Positions 1 through 6,072 of a stretch of 7,379 nt of DNA are shown here, in pieces; within the stretch, counting starts at the first letter, position 1; every line of letters begins with the position of its first letter. The position numbers and the translations under genes are program-made. Source of the DNA: JBEKZQ01 sp049509675. GTDB taxonomy: Bacteria; Planctomycetota; Planctomycetia; Pirellulales; Thermoguttaceae. The stretch covers positions 1-7,379 of the forward strand of contig JBEKZQ010000336.1 of assembly GCA_049509675.1 (NCBI GenBank), given 5' to 3'. The notes beneath the pieces were generated by a model. The model saw only the letters and a program-made list of their open reading frames with translations. It was not told the DNA's origin and did not search any database.

Positions 1-1451
1 ATCACCGCCGGCGCCGGCGCTGCCGTATTGTCCATTAACGGGGGCGTCTTCGACATGTCCGGCGACAACGCCACCGGTACCTTCCAGGTCAATGGCGGCG
101 CCGGCGGCGCTTTGGTCCTCAGCGGCGGCACCCTGTGCTTCGACGTCGGCAGTTCCTCCGACACGTTGCTCGTCAACGGCAGCGGCCAGGCAACTGTTTT
201 TGGCTCGAGCGCCATCAATATCACCGGCTTGAGCTCGATCAAGTCGGGTACCTATACCCTGGTCAGCGACGCCGCCGGCGGACTGACCGGCGGCTTTGCT
301 TCCACCCCGAACCCCACCGCGGTCACGGTCGGCGGCAAGATCTACAACTTGACGCTGAGCGGCAACGACACCGAGGAAGACGTCATCGTTTCTACCGTCA
401 GCACGAACAATTCGTTGCTGGCCCTGTCGGCCGGTTCGCTGGCCATGAGCGTCCATATGGGCGATACCACCACGCTCACTACCGCTTCGGTGACCAACAG
501 CGGCACGGACGCCGGCTCCTTCACCTAAACGCCAGCGGCGGCACCCAGGCACTGACCCTTGGCTGGGCCGACACTTCGATTGCCGGCAGTCGCAGCGCCA
601 CGCTCAGCATCAAGAACAACGACAACAGTTCGGACGCGAGTGTCCCGCAGAGCATGACGGTGGGGGGCTGGGTCTACACCGGCCAGGGCGTGTGGGCTTC
701 CAGCAGCGACGGCAGTTGGAGCGACGTCTTGAAGTGGACGGCCGATGGCGGCGTGCCGGGCAAGGACGGCCCAGTGCTCAGCGCCGCCGACACGGCGACC
801 TTCGGCCAGACGGGCCCCCAGACCGTCACCTTGGACATCAGCCCGCAAGTCAGCGCCCTGAGCTTGAGCAATGGCCCCTACACGTTGAACACGCTGACCG
901 GCAACACGCTGCACCTTAGCACGACCAGCGGCCAGGCCTCGATCGTGAGCAGCGGCACGCAGAACGTCACGGTGCCCGTGTCTTTGGACAGCTCGACGGC
1001 GGTGACCACCAGCGGCGGCAACGACGTTCTGACGTTGGCCGGCCTGGTCAGCGGCAGCGGCGGGCTGGCGAAGATCGGCAGCGGGACGTTGGTGCTGAGC
1101 AGTACGAACAACCATGCCAGCGGCTTTACGGGCGGGACGACGCTTGTCGGCGGCAATCTCGAGTACACCAGTTCGGCGGCGGTGGACAAGGGCAACGTCG
1201 AGTTTGCCGGCGGCAACCTGGTGTTGAACTTCGGGGCGGGCGGCGGCAGCGTCGTGACCAGTGCCGACAGCGGCTCGGGGCTTTCCGCTTCGGCGCCGTC
1301 GGCCGGGCTCGGCTCGGCGGCGGTTGTGCCGCCCGCCGGGGCGGGTTCGGCCCTGACCGTGGCCGGCGTGCCGGAACCGGGCACGTTGGGGCTGCTGGGC
1401 GCCGGCCTGCTGGCCGGCCTGATCGCCTGGCTGCGACGCCGGCGGGCGTGA
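1..1451 (+). CDS. Beta-strand-repeat surface protein with PEP-CTERM anchor (5'-partial, one frameshift)
   Basis: The reading frame is open from base 1, so the gene starts upstream of the window. It reads in frame 1 to a TAA at 526-528 and continues in frame 3 to TGA 1449-1451. Joining the frames by a one-base step back at 525 gives a continuous product of about 483 visible residues (FTLNASGGTQ across the join). The composition is Gly/Ser/Thr-rich with alternating hydrophobic residues. Segments such as SGGTLCFDVG (about 109-150) and GGLAKIGSGTLVLSS (about 1059-1103) match autotransporter-associated beta-strand repeats (PATR-like). A Ser/Ala/Gly/Pro linker (about 1236-1367) leads to a VPEP motif, a hydrophobic helix and RRRR. 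The likely role is an exported, surface-anchored beta-helical protein; its ligand is unknown. Codon usage looks alike on both sides of the frameshift, so this is either a recent mutation or a sequence error. Confidence 0.85.
519..531 (+). other. Frameshift site inside the PEP-CTERM protein gene
   Basis: Frame 1 ends in ACC TAA at 523-528, while frame 3 continues with CTA AAC GCC from 525. Re-reading base 525, equivalent to inserting one base here, restores a smooth beta-strand sequence. The local bases do not form a canonical X XXY YYZ slippery heptamer for the incoming frame: ACC would re-pair as CAC. A one-base deletion or a sequencing error is therefore more likely than programmed frameshifting. 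Confidence 0.8.
1368..1448 (+). other. PEP-CTERM sorting signal
   Basis: The last 27 residues read VPEPGTLGLLGAG, then a Leu/Ala/Gly-rich transmembrane stretch, then WLRRRRA. This is the tripartite PEP-CTERM layout: VPEP motif, hydrophobic helix and Arg-rich cytoplasmic tail. In characterised systems this tail is recognised by an exosortase, which cuts near the motif after Sec export. The exosortase gene is not in this window. Confidence 0.93.
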
Positions 1452-1485
1452 CGGGGATTTGGAAAGACGGGCAAGCATGCAAGGA

Positions 1486-1515
1486 GATCCGCGCGTCGCC
1501 CAACGCGTGCGGATC
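1486..1515 (+). other. Stem-loop downstream of the PEP-CTERM gene
   Basis: GATCCGC-GCGT (1486-1496) pairs with ACGC-GT-GCGGATC (1503-1515), leaving a two-base bulge (1507-1508) and a six-base loop (1497-1502). It gives 11 base pairs, mostly G-C. No T-run follows, so it is not an intrinsic terminator by itself. It lies 35 bases before the real terminator and could protect the 3' end of the mRNA or form part of a structured leader. Confidence 0.55.
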
Positions 1516-1549
1516 ACTTGTGAGATGCCCGCGGCGGCCCGCATGCCTG

Positions 1550-1591
1550 GGCTGACTGCCGTAGTTCCCCCCACGGCAGTCAGCCTTTTTT
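1550..1591 (+). terminator. Rho-independent terminator
   Basis: GGCTGACTGCCGT (1550-1562) is perfectly complementary to ACGGCAGTCAGCC (1573-1585). The loop is ten bases (AGTTCCCCCC), and six T residues (1586-1591) follow directly. The T-run is only on the plus-strand side, so it terminates rightward transcription, most simply that of the PEP-CTERM gene. It ends only 44 bases before the next start codon, leaving little room for a promoter after it. An attenuator role for the downstream operon is therefore also possible. Confidence 0.92.
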
Positions 1592-1635
1592 CTGCCCCGA
1601 CCGCCTTCCCCAATGCAGAAACGATCGAGGCCCTC

Positions 1636-3264
1636 ATGGAGACGTGCCAGCAGTTGTTTTTCGCGATCGTGGCTCTCGTGTTGCTGTCGGCGGCTTCCTC
1701 CGCCGCGCAGACCGCGGGGCCGATCCTGTGCTTCTCCGACCTTGACAGCGGGCCTCGAACCGGCAACTCGGACACATCGAGGGAACAAGCAGCGGGCCGG
1801 GACGGGGCCATCGTGACGGTCTGGGGTAAGAACCTGGGCAGTTCCCAGGGCGACTCCCGGATCATGGTCAACGGTGCGGAAGCCCGCGTCTATTGCTGGG
1901 GCAACGCCACCGCACCCGCCAATCTTTACGTCCGCCACCGCCTGCAAATGGTCTGCTTTCAGGTGCGGCAAGCGGCACGGGACGGGCTGGGGGTCATCTG
2001 CCTGGTGGTCAACGGCAGGAAGTCCAACGAGCTGCCGTTTACGGTTCGTGCCGGATGCATCTACTTTGTGAAAACGACGGGCAGCGACAAGGCGGCAGGC
2101 GACTGGGCGGGCCCCTGGCGGACCCTACCCTACGCCGTCAGCAGGATTGCACCCGGCGACATCGTCTACGCGTGCGATGCGGTCAGCCAAACACAGAGCG
2201 AGAGCTACAACGCTGCGGTCAACCTCGGTTCGGACGGCGCGCCCGGCAAACCCAAGGCCCTCGTGGCCTATCCCGGGGCCAGGTGCCTGATCGGCTCCGT
2301 GACCGTCGAACGCGGGTTTGGCCATTGGGTATCGGGCAAGGGACATACCGCCGATCACTGGACGTTGGCCAAGTTCACGGTCACTGCCGGGATCAGCCCG
2401 TTCTTGATCGGCTCCGGCTATCGCGTGGTGGGCAACCAGGTATCCGCCCCTCGGGGAAGCGCCGCTGAGGGCGCGATCGAAGGCTCAGGGAACGGCCTGT
2501 TCGTGCTGGGCAACGAGATCAGCCAGGTCGGCCGGTCCGGCTGCAGCAAGCTCTACCACCCGATCTACATCTCCAGCGCCCGGACTTCCTCCGGCCCGCG
2601 GCAGCCGTTGGAATCCAACCGGGAGATCGCTTGGAACTACATTCACGACAACAACGCGCCGCGCGGGATCAACATCTACAGCGAGCAGTCGTCTGCGGCG
2701 TACATGACCGGGCACAGGGTTCACGACAACTTCATTATGAACCAGGTGGGCGACGGCATGTTGATCGGCCAGTACGTGATCGGCGGGAACTGGGTGTACA
2801 ACAACGTCATTGCCAATGCCGGCCTGGGACCGGAGCCCCGCGAAAGCGATGCTTGCAGCCATTTCGGCGTGAATCTCGATGCGGGGCACGAGACCGTCGC
2901 CGGCACGGTGATTCATTTCTGCAACAACACGATCTACGGTTGCGGCTGGGCCGGGGCTTCTTCCCCAGGCGCTACCGGCAACGTCCATCTTGTCGGGCTG
3001 GGGCGCTACAGGCTCGACTTCAGTAATAACATCATCTGCTCGACCGGCGAACCGTACATGTCGGGTTGGTCGGACGAGAAGATACGGGCTGGAGGAGGAC
3101 ACAACCTGTGGTTCGGCAGGGGCGCGCCGCCGGCGTGGGACGTCTCGGCGGTTGGCGCGAATCCTCGCTTTGTCGACGCGGCTCATCAGGACTTCCATCT
3201 CCAGCCCGGCAGTCCTGCCGTCGGCGCCGGCATTGACAAGGGGGTGCCGCATCGGTATCGATAA
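1636..3264 (+). CDS. Secreted IPT/TIG-like plus right-handed parallel beta-helix protein
   Basis: The product is 542 aa. The ATG at 1636 was chosen because GAGG (1627-1630) precedes it by five bases and a clear signal peptide starts there (METCQQLFFAIVALVLL, likely cleaved after about A24). An earlier TTG at 1459 would place the signal peptide internally and run through the terminator. Residues about 28-140 look like an IPT/TIG-type beta-sandwich (GAIVTVWGKNLG, then VVNGRKSNELPFTV). From about residue 142 (IYFVKTTGSDKAAG, PWRTLPYAVSRIAPGD) to about 520 the repeated NxI/NxxI rungs (NYIHDNN, HDNFIMNQ, NNVIANA, CNNTIYG, SNNIICS) are typical of a parallel beta-helix, as in pectate lyase-like folds. 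The tail NPRFVDAAHQDFHLQPGSPAVGAGI is usual for the family, but the common DIGAYE ending is missing. Paired with the PL4 gene, it is probably a polysaccharide lyase or glycan-binding protein; the exact activity cannot be assigned. Confidence 0.88.
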   Translation: METCQQLFFAIVALVLLSAASSAAQTAGPILCFSDLDSGPRTGNSDTSREQAAGRDGAIVTVWGKNLGSSQGDSRIMVNGAEARVYCWGNATAPANLYVRHRLQMVCFQVRQAARDGLGVICLVVNGRKSNELPFTVRAGCIYFVKTTGSDKAAGDWAGPWRTLPYAVSRIAPGDIVYACDAVSQTQSESYNAAVNLGSDGAPGKPKALVAYPGARCLIGSVTVERGFGHWVSGKGHTADHWTLAKFTVTAGISPFLIGSGYRVVGNQVSAPRGSAAEGAIEGSGNGLFVLGNEISQVGRSGCSKLYHPIYISSARTSSGPRQPLESNREIAWNYIHDNNAPRGINIYSEQSSAAYMTGHRVHDNFIMNQVGDGMLIGQYVIGGNWVYNNVIANAGLGPEPRESDACSHFGVNLDAGHETVAGTVIHFCNNTIYGCGWAGASSPGATGNVHLVGLGRYRLDFSNNIICSTGEPYMSGWSDEKIRAGGGHNLWFGRGAPPAWDVSAVGANPRFVDAAHQDFHLQPGSPAVGAGIDKGVPHRYR

Positions 3265-5224
3265 GCGAATTGTGATTGCCGGGTTTCTCTTACTGGCGTG
3301 TACGGTGACGGGCGTCCATGCGGCGGATTTTCATCCGGCGGATCTTGATCTGCCGCATGAGAATCTGCCGGTGGTCCTGAGCGAGGACGCCGGCACGGCC
3401 ACGCTGGCCAACGGCATTGTCTCGGCCACGGTCAAGAAGGCCAACGGCAATCTCCTCTCGCTGCGATTGGGCGGCGTGGAGTTGATGAGTCGCGGCCAGG
3501 GCTATTGGAACGTCTACGGCAACATCCCCGGTCAGGCGAAAACGGAACAAAAGCCCACCCCCTCCGTCTTCCGCATCAGCCGGAATCCCGCACGGAACGG
3601 CGGCGCGCTGGGCGAAATCAGCCTGCAATTTCCCTATCGAGGCCAGTCCAAGGCGGTGCCGCTGGACATTGAGATCCGCTACACGCTGCACCGCGGCGAC
3701 TCAGGGCTCTACGGATGGACCATCGTTGACCATGACCCGCAGTACCCGCCGTTTAACATCGAGGTCAGCACGGTGTGCCTGAAGCTGAACCCCGGCGTCT
3801 TTGACTATCTGTCGGTGGACAGCCGCAGGCAGCGGCAGATGATCTGCCCGGAGGACTGGGTGCAAGGCCAGCAGCTCAACCTGCGGGAAGCACGCCGCAT
3901 GACCACCGGCGTTCACAAGGGCGAGGTCGAGCACAAGTACGACTACGCGGCGATGCTCTCGCAGACGCCTGCCTATGGCTGGAGCAGTTCGAACCACAAC
4001 GTCGGCGTCTGGATCGTCAATCCCAGCATTGAATACATCAACGGCTCGCCCCTCAAGGTCGAGCTGACCGGCCACATCGATGGCAAGCCGGCACTGCCGG
4101 CGGATCCCACGCTCCTGCTGGTCTGGCATGGCAGCCACTATGGCGGACGAGGGGTGCAGATCAAGGCCGCCGAGCACTGGAGGAAAATCGTCGGCCCATT
4201 CCTCATTTATTGTAACGGGGGCGGGAGCCATCGAGCGTTGTGGAACGACGCGCTGGCGCGTGCCGCTCGGGAGCAGAATGCCTGGCCGTATGCCTGGGCC
4301 GAGGCCCCCGGGTATGAGCACGCCCAGCAGCGTGGAACTGCCGGCGGCCGGCTTCTTGTTCAGGATCCGCAAGCTCCCGGCGCCAGCGCGGCCGGGGCCT
4401 GGGTGGGTTTGGCGGAATCGCCCTATGCGGCGATCTTCGACCGGGGCGGGCCGATCACCATCGACTGGCAGACCGACGGCAAACACTACCAGTATTGGGG
4501 GCGTGCCGACGCGGCGGGACGATTCACCATCCGCAACGCCCGCCCCGGCATCTATACGCTCTATGCGTTCACCGACGGCGTGCTGGGCGAGTTCAGCCGC
4601 GCCGATGTTCGCGTGGAGCAGGGGAAAACGGCGGATCTCGGCGAGATGATCTGGACCCCGCTGCGCTTCGGCCGGCAACTCTGGGAGATGGGCGTCCCCA
4701 ATCGCAGCGCCGAGGAATTCCGTCACGGCGACCACTACTGGCAGTGGGGGCTTTACCAACTCTATCCCCAAGAGTTTCCCGACGATGTTGACTTCGTGGT
4801 CGGCAAGAGCGACTGGCGGCGCGACTGGAATTACGCGCAGCCGCCGCGACCGGACGGCAAGGGTGGCTGGACAAACACCACCTGGCGCATCCGCTTCGAC
4901 CTGGACCGGGCTCCCCAAGGCACGGCGACGTTGCGCCTGGCCATTTGCGGCGCCCGCGGCGGCCCGGTGCTGGCGGCCGTCAACGGGCAGTCGATCGGCA
5001 GCACCGGCGAACTGCCCGAATCCGGCGTGATGCATCGCGACGGGATCCGCGGCATCCAGATCGAGCGGAACCTGAAATTCGATGCGGCGTTGCTCAAGTC
5101 GGGCAGGAATGTCATCGAGCTGACCAAACAGGTTCGTACCTGGACCGATGGCGTGCTGTACGACTACCTCCGCTTGGAACTGGAGGAGAAGGGAACTTGC
5201 ACCCGCAGCGCCCGCGGCGGATAA
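3233..5224 (+). CDS. Rhamnogalacturonan lyase, polysaccharide lyase family 4
   Basis: PL4 enzymes cut the rhamnose-galacturonate backbone of pectin rhamnogalacturonan I by beta-elimination. With the TTG start at 3233 the product is 663 aa and shows the three PL4 domains in order. They are an N-terminal super-sandwich (from LANGIVSATV, with GYWNVYG), a fibronectin-III-like domain (about 389-474, WVGLAESP through GRFTIRNARPGIYTLYAF) and a C-terminal carbohydrate-binding-like domain (about 478-658, LWEMGVPNRSAEEF, DWNYAQPP, GVLYDYLRLELE). K235 (EHKYDYA) and H302 (GSHYGG) fit the catalytic Lys/His pair known from Aspergillus rhamnogalacturonan lyase. The start is uncertain. TTG 3233 gives a full signal peptide (n-region with Arg and Lys, cleavage after VHA). 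GTG 3272 gives a 650-aa product without a charged n-region. A Shine-Dalgarno-like run points instead at ATC codons 3251/3257. LLAC fits a loose lipobox, so a lipoprotein is possible. The gene overlaps the beta-helix gene and probably forms an operon with it. Confidence 0.9.
   Translation: MTRGCRIGIDKRIVIAGFLLLACTVTGVHAADFHPADLDLPHENLPVVLSEDAGTATLANGIVSATVKKANGNLLSLRLGGVELMSRGQGYWNVYGNIPGQAKTEQKPTPSVFRISRNPARNGGALGEISLQFPYRGQSKAVPLDIEIRYTLHRGDSGLYGWTIVDHDPQYPPFNIEVSTVCLKLNPGVFDYLSVDSRRQRQMICPEDWVQGQQLNLREARRMTTGVHKGEVEHKYDYAAMLSQTPAYGWSSSNHNVGVWIVNPSIEYINGSPLKVELTGHIDGKPALPADPTLLLVWHGSHYGGRGVQIKAAEHWRKIVGPFLIYCNGGGSHRALWNDALARAAREQNAWPYAWAEAPGYEHAQQRGTAGGRLLVQDPQAPGASAAGAWVGLAESPYAAIFDRGGPITIDWQTDGKHYQYWGRADAAGRFTIRNARPGIYTLYAFTDGVLGEFSRADVRVEQGKTADLGEMIWTPLRFGRQLWEMGVPNRSAEEFRHGDHYWQWGLYQLYPQEFPDDVDFVVGKSDWRRDWNYAQPPRPDGKGGWTNTTWRIRFDLDRAPQGTATLRLAICGARGGPVLAAVNGQSIGSTGELPESGVMHRDGIRGIQIERNLKFDAALLKSGRNVIELTKQVRTWTDGVLYDYLRLELEEKGTCTRSARGG
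3238..3244 (+). promoter_or_regulatory. Shine-Dalgarno-like AAGGGGG before the lyase gene
   Basis: This purine run lies inside the end of the beta-helix gene. It is 6 bases before ATC 3251 and 12 before ATC 3257, but 27 before GTG 3272 and after TTG 3233. It therefore fits no ordinary start codon in the lyase frame well. If real, it supports translational coupling and either a non-canonical start or an ATG-to-ATC change. Confidence 0.4.
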
Positions 5225-5246
5225 TGCGGCTTTCGCCGATGCACTC

Positions 5247-5251
5247 AGGGG
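5247..5251 (+). promoter_or_regulatory. Ribosome binding site of the truncated third cistron
   Basis: AGGGG lies eight bases before ATG 5260, a good spacing. It decides the start of the short signal-peptide gene, 35 bases after the lyase stop codon. Confidence 0.55.
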
Positions 5252-5259
5252 AAAATACC

Positions 5260-5448
5260 ATGCAATCCAATCACGCCAGGTCTGTAGCGGGAGCATTGAT
5301 CACGATCTTACTGTCGAGTTGGACCGCCCAGTCGGCCCCGCCGGAAAGAAAGGAGCCGGCGCCGCCGAGGTCGGCCGGCGCTGGGTGCCACTGGCTTGCC
5401 AGTGCTTTTTCGGCGGGCCCTTGCGGCGAGAAGTTGCCAAGACAGTAG
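5260..5448 (+). pseudogene. Truncated secreted-protein gene (signal peptide remnant)
   Basis: The open frame encodes 62 aa. It begins with a convincing Sec signal peptide, MQSNHARSVAGALITILL followed by a cleavage-like AQSA, then a charged Pro-rich segment (PPERKEPAPPRS). It has a good ribosome binding site and follows the lyase gene by 35 bases, so it looks like the third gene of that operon. After about residue 40 the frame enters the palindromic repeat at 5386-5410 (read as CHWLASA) and soon stops. I infer that the mature domain was lost when the repeat element inserted or the region was deleted. The original function cannot be told. A genuine tiny secreted protein is less likely. Confidence 0.55.
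5386..5410 (+). repeat. Palindromic repeat, copy A
   Basis: The core is CACTGGC-TT-GCCAGTG (5389-5404), a near-perfect palindrome that can fold into a six-pair stem with a CTTG loop. Five T residues (5406-5410) follow, so on the plus strand it could also act as a weak terminator for the lyase operon. It matches the reverse complement of copy B at 21 of 25 positions. Confidence 0.8.
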
Positions 5449-5565
5449 CGTGCGAGAGAGGTCAACAGCCCGCGGGTGTTCGGCGTGGGTGCGGATACGT
5501 TCCATGCTCGCCGACCAACCACGCGGAGAGATTTCCGACACTTCACTGCTGCAAGAACCGACATA
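5411..5565. other. Spacer between the two inverted palindromes, no gene recognised
   Basis: These 155 bases include the last 38 bases of the short frame described at 5260-5448. I see no convincing coding sequence, RNA or terminator in the rest. Small open frames exist on both strands (for example minus-strand frames crossing the whole unit), but none has a recognisable fold, signal peptide or ribosome binding site. Together with the two palindromes it forms a unit of about 205 bases. Confidence 0.5.
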
Positions 5566-5590
5566 GAAGAGCACTGGCGAGCCAGTGCCA
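5566..5590 (-). repeat. Palindromic repeat, copy B (inverted relative to copy A)
   Basis: GCACTGGC-GA-GCCAGTGC (5571-5588) is an eight-pair perfect palindrome with a two-base centre. Read on the minus strand, 5590-5566 matches copy A at 21 of 25 bases, including the TGCTYTTY tail. The two copies face each other across 155 bases, the layout of a REPIN (paired REP sequences) or a very small MITE. Confidence 0.8.
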
Positions 5591-5664
5591 TCCGGCGGGG
5601 ATTGAGCATGCGTGCGGGCCGGCAACGATTCTACGACAGAAGTCCGGCCTTGTTTCCCATGACA
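5591..5664. other. Intergenic stretch, nothing firm
   Basis: This lies between the second palindrome and the toxin remnant. GGCCGG (5617-5622) can pair with CCGGCC (5644-5649) across a 21-base loop, but no T-run follows on either strand. I do not call it a terminator. Confidence 0.4.
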
Positions 5665-5757
5665 TTACCGGTCAAGCCAGTAATTCGGAGCGCGACCGGT
5701 GTGCGCCACGGCAACCACCACAATCGTGTTATCGAGAACTTTCAGCAGCTTGGCGTC
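5665..5757 (-). pseudogene. C-terminal remnant of a RelE/ParE-like toxin
   Basis: Read on the minus strand to the TAA at 5667-5665, the last 30 codons give KLLKVLDNTIVVVAVAHTG followed by RAPNYWLDR. Hydrophobic strand, VAVAH, then P.YW..R is the usual C-terminal end of RelE/ParE-superfamily toxins, which are normally about 90-110 aa. There is no start codon and no N-terminal toxin sequence: upstream, this frame runs into the antitoxin gene. The remnant overlaps the antitoxin 3' end by 29 bases (5729-5757), so the toxin N-terminal part was probably deleted. It would not be functional. The family call rests on a short segment. Confidence 0.6.
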
Positions 5758-6011
5758 GGAGCAAATCCGCCAGCACCTCTGTAGCTGGCCGGGTGGTCGT
5801 CAGGCCCGCGCGCAACGCCGCCGACCGCCGCTGTAATTCCCCCAAAAAATTCGCCACCCTCAACCATCGCACGACTGGCGGGATCGGCCGAGGCCGGAAG
5901 GGACCCCTTAGACTCGGTTGCCAGGCTGTACTCCAGAGCAGCGGCCACGAAGGCCCGATCCTCGGGAGGCAAGTCCAGCGCTTGTTGCACGATCTCTTCA
6001 CGTTGCGGCAT
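5729..6011 (-). pseudogene. Addiction-module antitoxin (TIGR02574-like), frameshifted
   Basis: The ATG at 6011 has a strong ribosome binding site on the minus strand (AGGGAGGT, 6028-6021, nine bases away). The start MPQREEIVQQALDLPPEDRA matches putative addiction-module antitoxins, which begin with a helix and an LPPEDR/LPxEER motif. The frame then shifts at a run of six A residues (5844-5849, T6 on the coding strand). In the neighbouring frame follows FLGELQRRSAALRAG and RPATEVLADLLRR, the usual C-terminal half (ExxRR...P..EV...L). Removing one T gives a single 93-aa protein ending at the TAA 5731-5729. Unshifted, the frame gives 89 aa with an unrelated tail (stop at 5744-5742). The antitoxin would normally bind the toxin and repress the operon promoter. 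Here both partners are damaged. Confidence 0.75.
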
Positions 6012-6020
6012 GATAAGGAC

Positions 6021-6028
6021 ACCTCCCT
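6021..6028 (-). promoter_or_regulatory. Ribosome binding site of the antitoxin gene
   Basis: AGGGAGGT on the minus strand, nine bases before ATG 6011, is close to the full anti-16S consensus and fixes the antitoxin start. The 61 bases between the murD stop and this gene contain an AT-rich GAATAAT that could be part of a -10 element, but I see no convincing -35. Confidence 0.7.
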
Positions 6029-6072
6029 TTCTTCGATTATTCTCGCACGTCGGGCCGTCGCAGTCCAGCGGT

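Noticed and set aside
519..531. Programmed -1 ribosomal frameshifting in the PEP-CTERM gene
   Set aside because: There is no slippery heptamer whose codons re-pair in the new frame, and I saw no obvious pseudoknot downstream. Mutation or sequence error explains it more simply.
1..1451. Direct-repeat or CRISPR-like periodicity in the Gly/Ser-rich region
   Set aside because: The repetition is at the protein level (beta-strand repeats, GGC/AGC codons). There are no identical regularly spaced DNA repeats with unique spacers.
525..1871. Long minus-strand open frame (448 codons) opposite the PEP-CTERM gene and terminator
   Set aside because: Its sequence is Arg/Ala/Gly-rich low complexity, typical of the antisense of GC-rich coding DNA. 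It crosses a terminator and has no recognisable domain.
3701..5296. Long minus-strand open frame (531 codons) opposite the PL4 lyase
   Set aside because: The plus-strand lyase is clearly real across this whole stretch by family motifs; the antisense frame has none.
5617..5649. GGCCGG/CCGGCC inverted repeat as a terminator for the minus-strand module
   Set aside because: The stem is only six pairs with a 21-base loop, and no T-run follows on either strand.
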